Notes under the pieces: generated by a model
The model's database searches: none
What the model saw: only the letters and a program-made list of their open reading frames with translations
What the model was told of the DNA's origin: nothing
Made by a program: the position numbers and the translations under genes
Shown here: positions 62,663 to 64,000 of the stretch, one piece after another
How the letters are laid out: each line of letters begins with the position of its first letter
Position numbering within the stretch: position 1 is the stretch's first letter
Origin: Streptomyces cinnabarinus
Lineage (GTDB): Bacteria; Actinomycetota; Actinomycetes; Streptomycetales; Streptomycetaceae
NCBI RefSeq assembly: GCF_027270315.1
Contig: NZ_CP114413.1
Span: forward strand, 8,990,001-9,054,000
Length of the DNA: 64,000 bases
Direction of reading: 5' to 3'

Positions 62663-63123
62663 GTGACCGTCGGCACCACCCCTCGCTCTCCTCGGCGGCT
62701 TCGCCCGTCATCGACGCCCCCGGACCTCACCTTGCCTGGCCTCCGTTCGAGGAGCGCGACGTCGAGGCGGGGCACCAGCCAGCTGATTTCCACGGCGGGA
62801 GATTCCTTGGCATCCTTCCTCGGCGTCCGCCATGTCGTCATCACCTGCACGAGGACGGCTGTCCTGCACTCGATGTACGCGGCTGCCGGTGTCGGACCGG
62901 TGAGGAGGTGATCGTGCCGGCACTGACGCTCCACGCCACGGCCACCCCGCTCCTCCACATCGGGGCCGCCAGCCCCGCGCTCGCCGACATCGACACCCGC
63001 GGGCAGTTCGACCTCGACGACGTCGCCCGTCGCATCACCCGTCGCACGAAGGTGGTCGTCGCCGTCCACCTGTGGGGGCTGCCCGAGAACATGGACGCCC
63101 TAATGACTCGGAGTTCGTCATGA
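62663..63123 (+). pseudogene. Fragment of a DegT/DnrJ/EryC1 aminotransferase
   Basis: The N-terminal third of a PLP-dependent sugar aminotransferase-type protein: LASFLGVRHVVITCTRTAVL and HSMYAAAGVGP in one frame, then VIVPALTLHATATPLLHIGA, DLDDVARRITRRTKVVVAVH and LWGLPENMDAL in another. The break is at about 62895-62900, where a missing G (ccggtgag for ccgggtgag) explains the shift. The part carrying the lysine and the C-terminus is absent after 63123. Decayed remnant of a larger gene. Confidence 0.75.
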
Positions 63124-63255
63124 GCCCCGCACCCGCTGCGGCACTCGACCCTGCTGCGGCCGCGCCACGTTGTGGACGCATCCCACCCGTGCTGGTCCTG
63201 GCTCAGCTGATGGTGGTCCGGGGCACCATCCCTGCGACGGTGCACTGCGTGCGGA

Positions 63256-63852
63256 TCAGCGGGCGATCGAGATCGCGAAGGGCGTGAATCCGCTGGACCG
63301 AATCACGTGCGGTACGAACAGTATTGCGGCCTCCGTGGCGCGGGCGGTCTGTATCCCGCCGAGATCAGTGATCCACTCCTTGCGCCAGCCGAGGTCGATG
63401 AGCAGTTCACTAACGGTCTGCTTGGCCTGCGGGTCGTCGCCGGAGAGGAAGGCGTCGGGCGCCTGGGCAAGCGTTGCCGGTGCGGTCATCACCGGGAAGA
63501 GCATGGTGTTGAGTGTCTTGACGACGCGCGTTTCGGGGAGCGCTTCCTGGAGTTGCTCGGCGAGGCTTGAGCCGGGGTAGATCAGGTGGGCAGGCAGTCC
63601 GTCCGGTCCGTCGACGGTGGCGTTGGAGACGTCGACGAGGATCTTGTCGCTCAGCTCCTCGCGCAGGGCGACGAGCCGGTCCACCGAGCCGGCTCCAGGG
63701 GTTGCGTTGATGACGATCTGGGCTGTCCGGGCAGCGTCGGCGGCGGCGCCCGGCGCGCGGTCCGCCACGGTCACCTCATGCCCTGCCCGGGTGAGCGCTG
63801 TGGCCAGATTGCCGCCGACGCGGCCGTTTCCGAGAACTGCGATCGAAGTCAT
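63256..63852 (-). CDS. NADPH-dependent F420 reductase-like protein
   Basis: A 198-residue protein with an N-terminal Rossmann fold, SIAVLGNGRVGGNLATALTR then AGHEVTVADR, IVINATPGAGSV and ILVDVSNATVDGPDGLPA; the later part includes TRVVKTLNTMLFPVMTAP and DLGWRKEWITDLGGIQTAR. This pattern is that of the NADP-F420 oxidoreductase-like family. ATG 63852 has GAAGGA upstream; ATG 63870 is an alternative without a site. Immediately downstream of a cut-off gene on the same strand. Confidence 0.8.
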   Translation of the reverse strand: MTSIAVLGNGRVGGNLATALTRAGHEVTVADRAPGAAADAARTAQIVINATPGAGSVDRLVALREELSDKILVDVSNATVDGPDGLPAHLIYPGSSLAEQLQEALPETRVVKTLNTMLFPVMTAPATLAQAPDAFLSGDDPQAKQTVSELLIDLGWRKEWITDLGGIQTARATEAAILFVPHVIRSSGFTPFAISIAR

Positions 63853-63892
63853 GATGATCTGTCCTTCCATACGTGCAGGTTGTGGTGCGCGG

Positions 63893-64000
63893 TCAGCGGG
63901 AGAGCGTGGCGACGGCCTCGGCGTGGACGCCGGGCGCTGCGGCCAGGAAGCTCTCGCTCTGCGGGGTCCAGGGGCGGCCCTCGACGTCGGAGATCTGTCC
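63893..64000 (-). CDS. C-terminal end of a gene cut by the window edge
   Basis: The frame is open from the window edge to a TGA at 63893-63895, encoding 35 residues (end ESFLAAAPGVHAEAVATLSR). It is followed 40 bp later by the F420-reductase-like gene, so probably in the same operon. The family cannot be read from so short a piece. Confidence 0.5.
   Translation of the reverse strand, partial: GQISDVEGRPWTPQSESFLAAAPGVHAEAVATLSR

Noticed and set aside
1..64000. tRNA or rRNA genes
   Set aside because: I looked for T-loop (GGTTCGA-type) and anticodon-arm patterns in the gaps and found none that could fold as a tRNA.

Overview
The window is about 72% G+C, with GTG and TTG starts, strong third-position GC bias, a SpoIIE-type PP2C phosphatase, a PknB-type kinase, Tat and lipoprotein signals, and many Streptomyces-type families of unknown function. 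I read it as a Streptomyces chromosome, probably an accessory-rich arm. I saw no rRNA, tRNA, CRISPR array or intact insertion sequence.

Layout. 1-5 kb: the end of an unknown gene, a VOC-fold protein, a small membrane protein, and a first predicted conflict system, made of an EACC1-domain protein whose stop overlaps the start of a caspase/NB-ARC/TPR protein carrying six near-identical 120-bp repeats. 5-12 kb: two methyltransferases, a TetR-controlled Baeyer-Villiger monooxygenase/patatin pair, an Lrp regulator facing an RBBP9-like hydrolase, and a DUF1330 protein. 12.3-15.1 kb: a second, differently built EACC1 system (EACC1, caspase plus degenerate vWA, CdiI-like protein). 15-20 kb: a BASS-type transporter with an ArsR regulator, a roadblock-like protein, a membrane protein and a Tat-exported PHP hydrolase. 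20-30 kb: a lipoprotein coupled to a kinase/solute-binding protein with an internal duplication, a DUF4436 protein behind a frameshifted serine hydrolase, and two tandem secreted hydrolases. 30-37 kb: LysR and PucR regulators with their neighbours (DUF4394; cupin and DoxX) and a DUF2254 membrane protein. 37-47 kb: a GH15 enzyme, then a long minus-strand run ending in cytochrome bd (cydA, cydB) and a CPA antiporter, preceded by SDR, GMC and cyclase-family enzymes. 48-51 kb: an overlapping FkbM methyltransferase/HAD/PrnB-like operon. 51-60 kb: a PAS-GAF-SpoIIE phosphatase, a blasticidin-S-deaminase-like/ASCH fusion, a flavodoxin-like protein, a three-gene membrane locus with a repeated glycine-rich motif, and a DUF5937-ArsR regulator facing an aldo/keto reductase. 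60-64 kb: a TerB protein, two decayed genes (an XRE-type regulator and a DegT aminotransferase), an F420-reductase-like protein and a cut-off gene.

How the genes fit together. The two EACC1/caspase loci lie less than 8 kb apart and are the best candidates for immunity or programmed-death modules; the first has a repeat array that looks able to gain or lose units. The 55.4-57.6 kb locus has a short motif shared between the C-terminus of one protein and the N-terminus of the next, an arrangement reminiscent of bacterial amyloid signalling pairs. The PrnB-like operon is the best candidate for an undescribed small biosynthetic unit. Several divergent regulator/target pairs have palindromes between them (9451-9480, 30149-30175, 34581-34599, 58850-58865).
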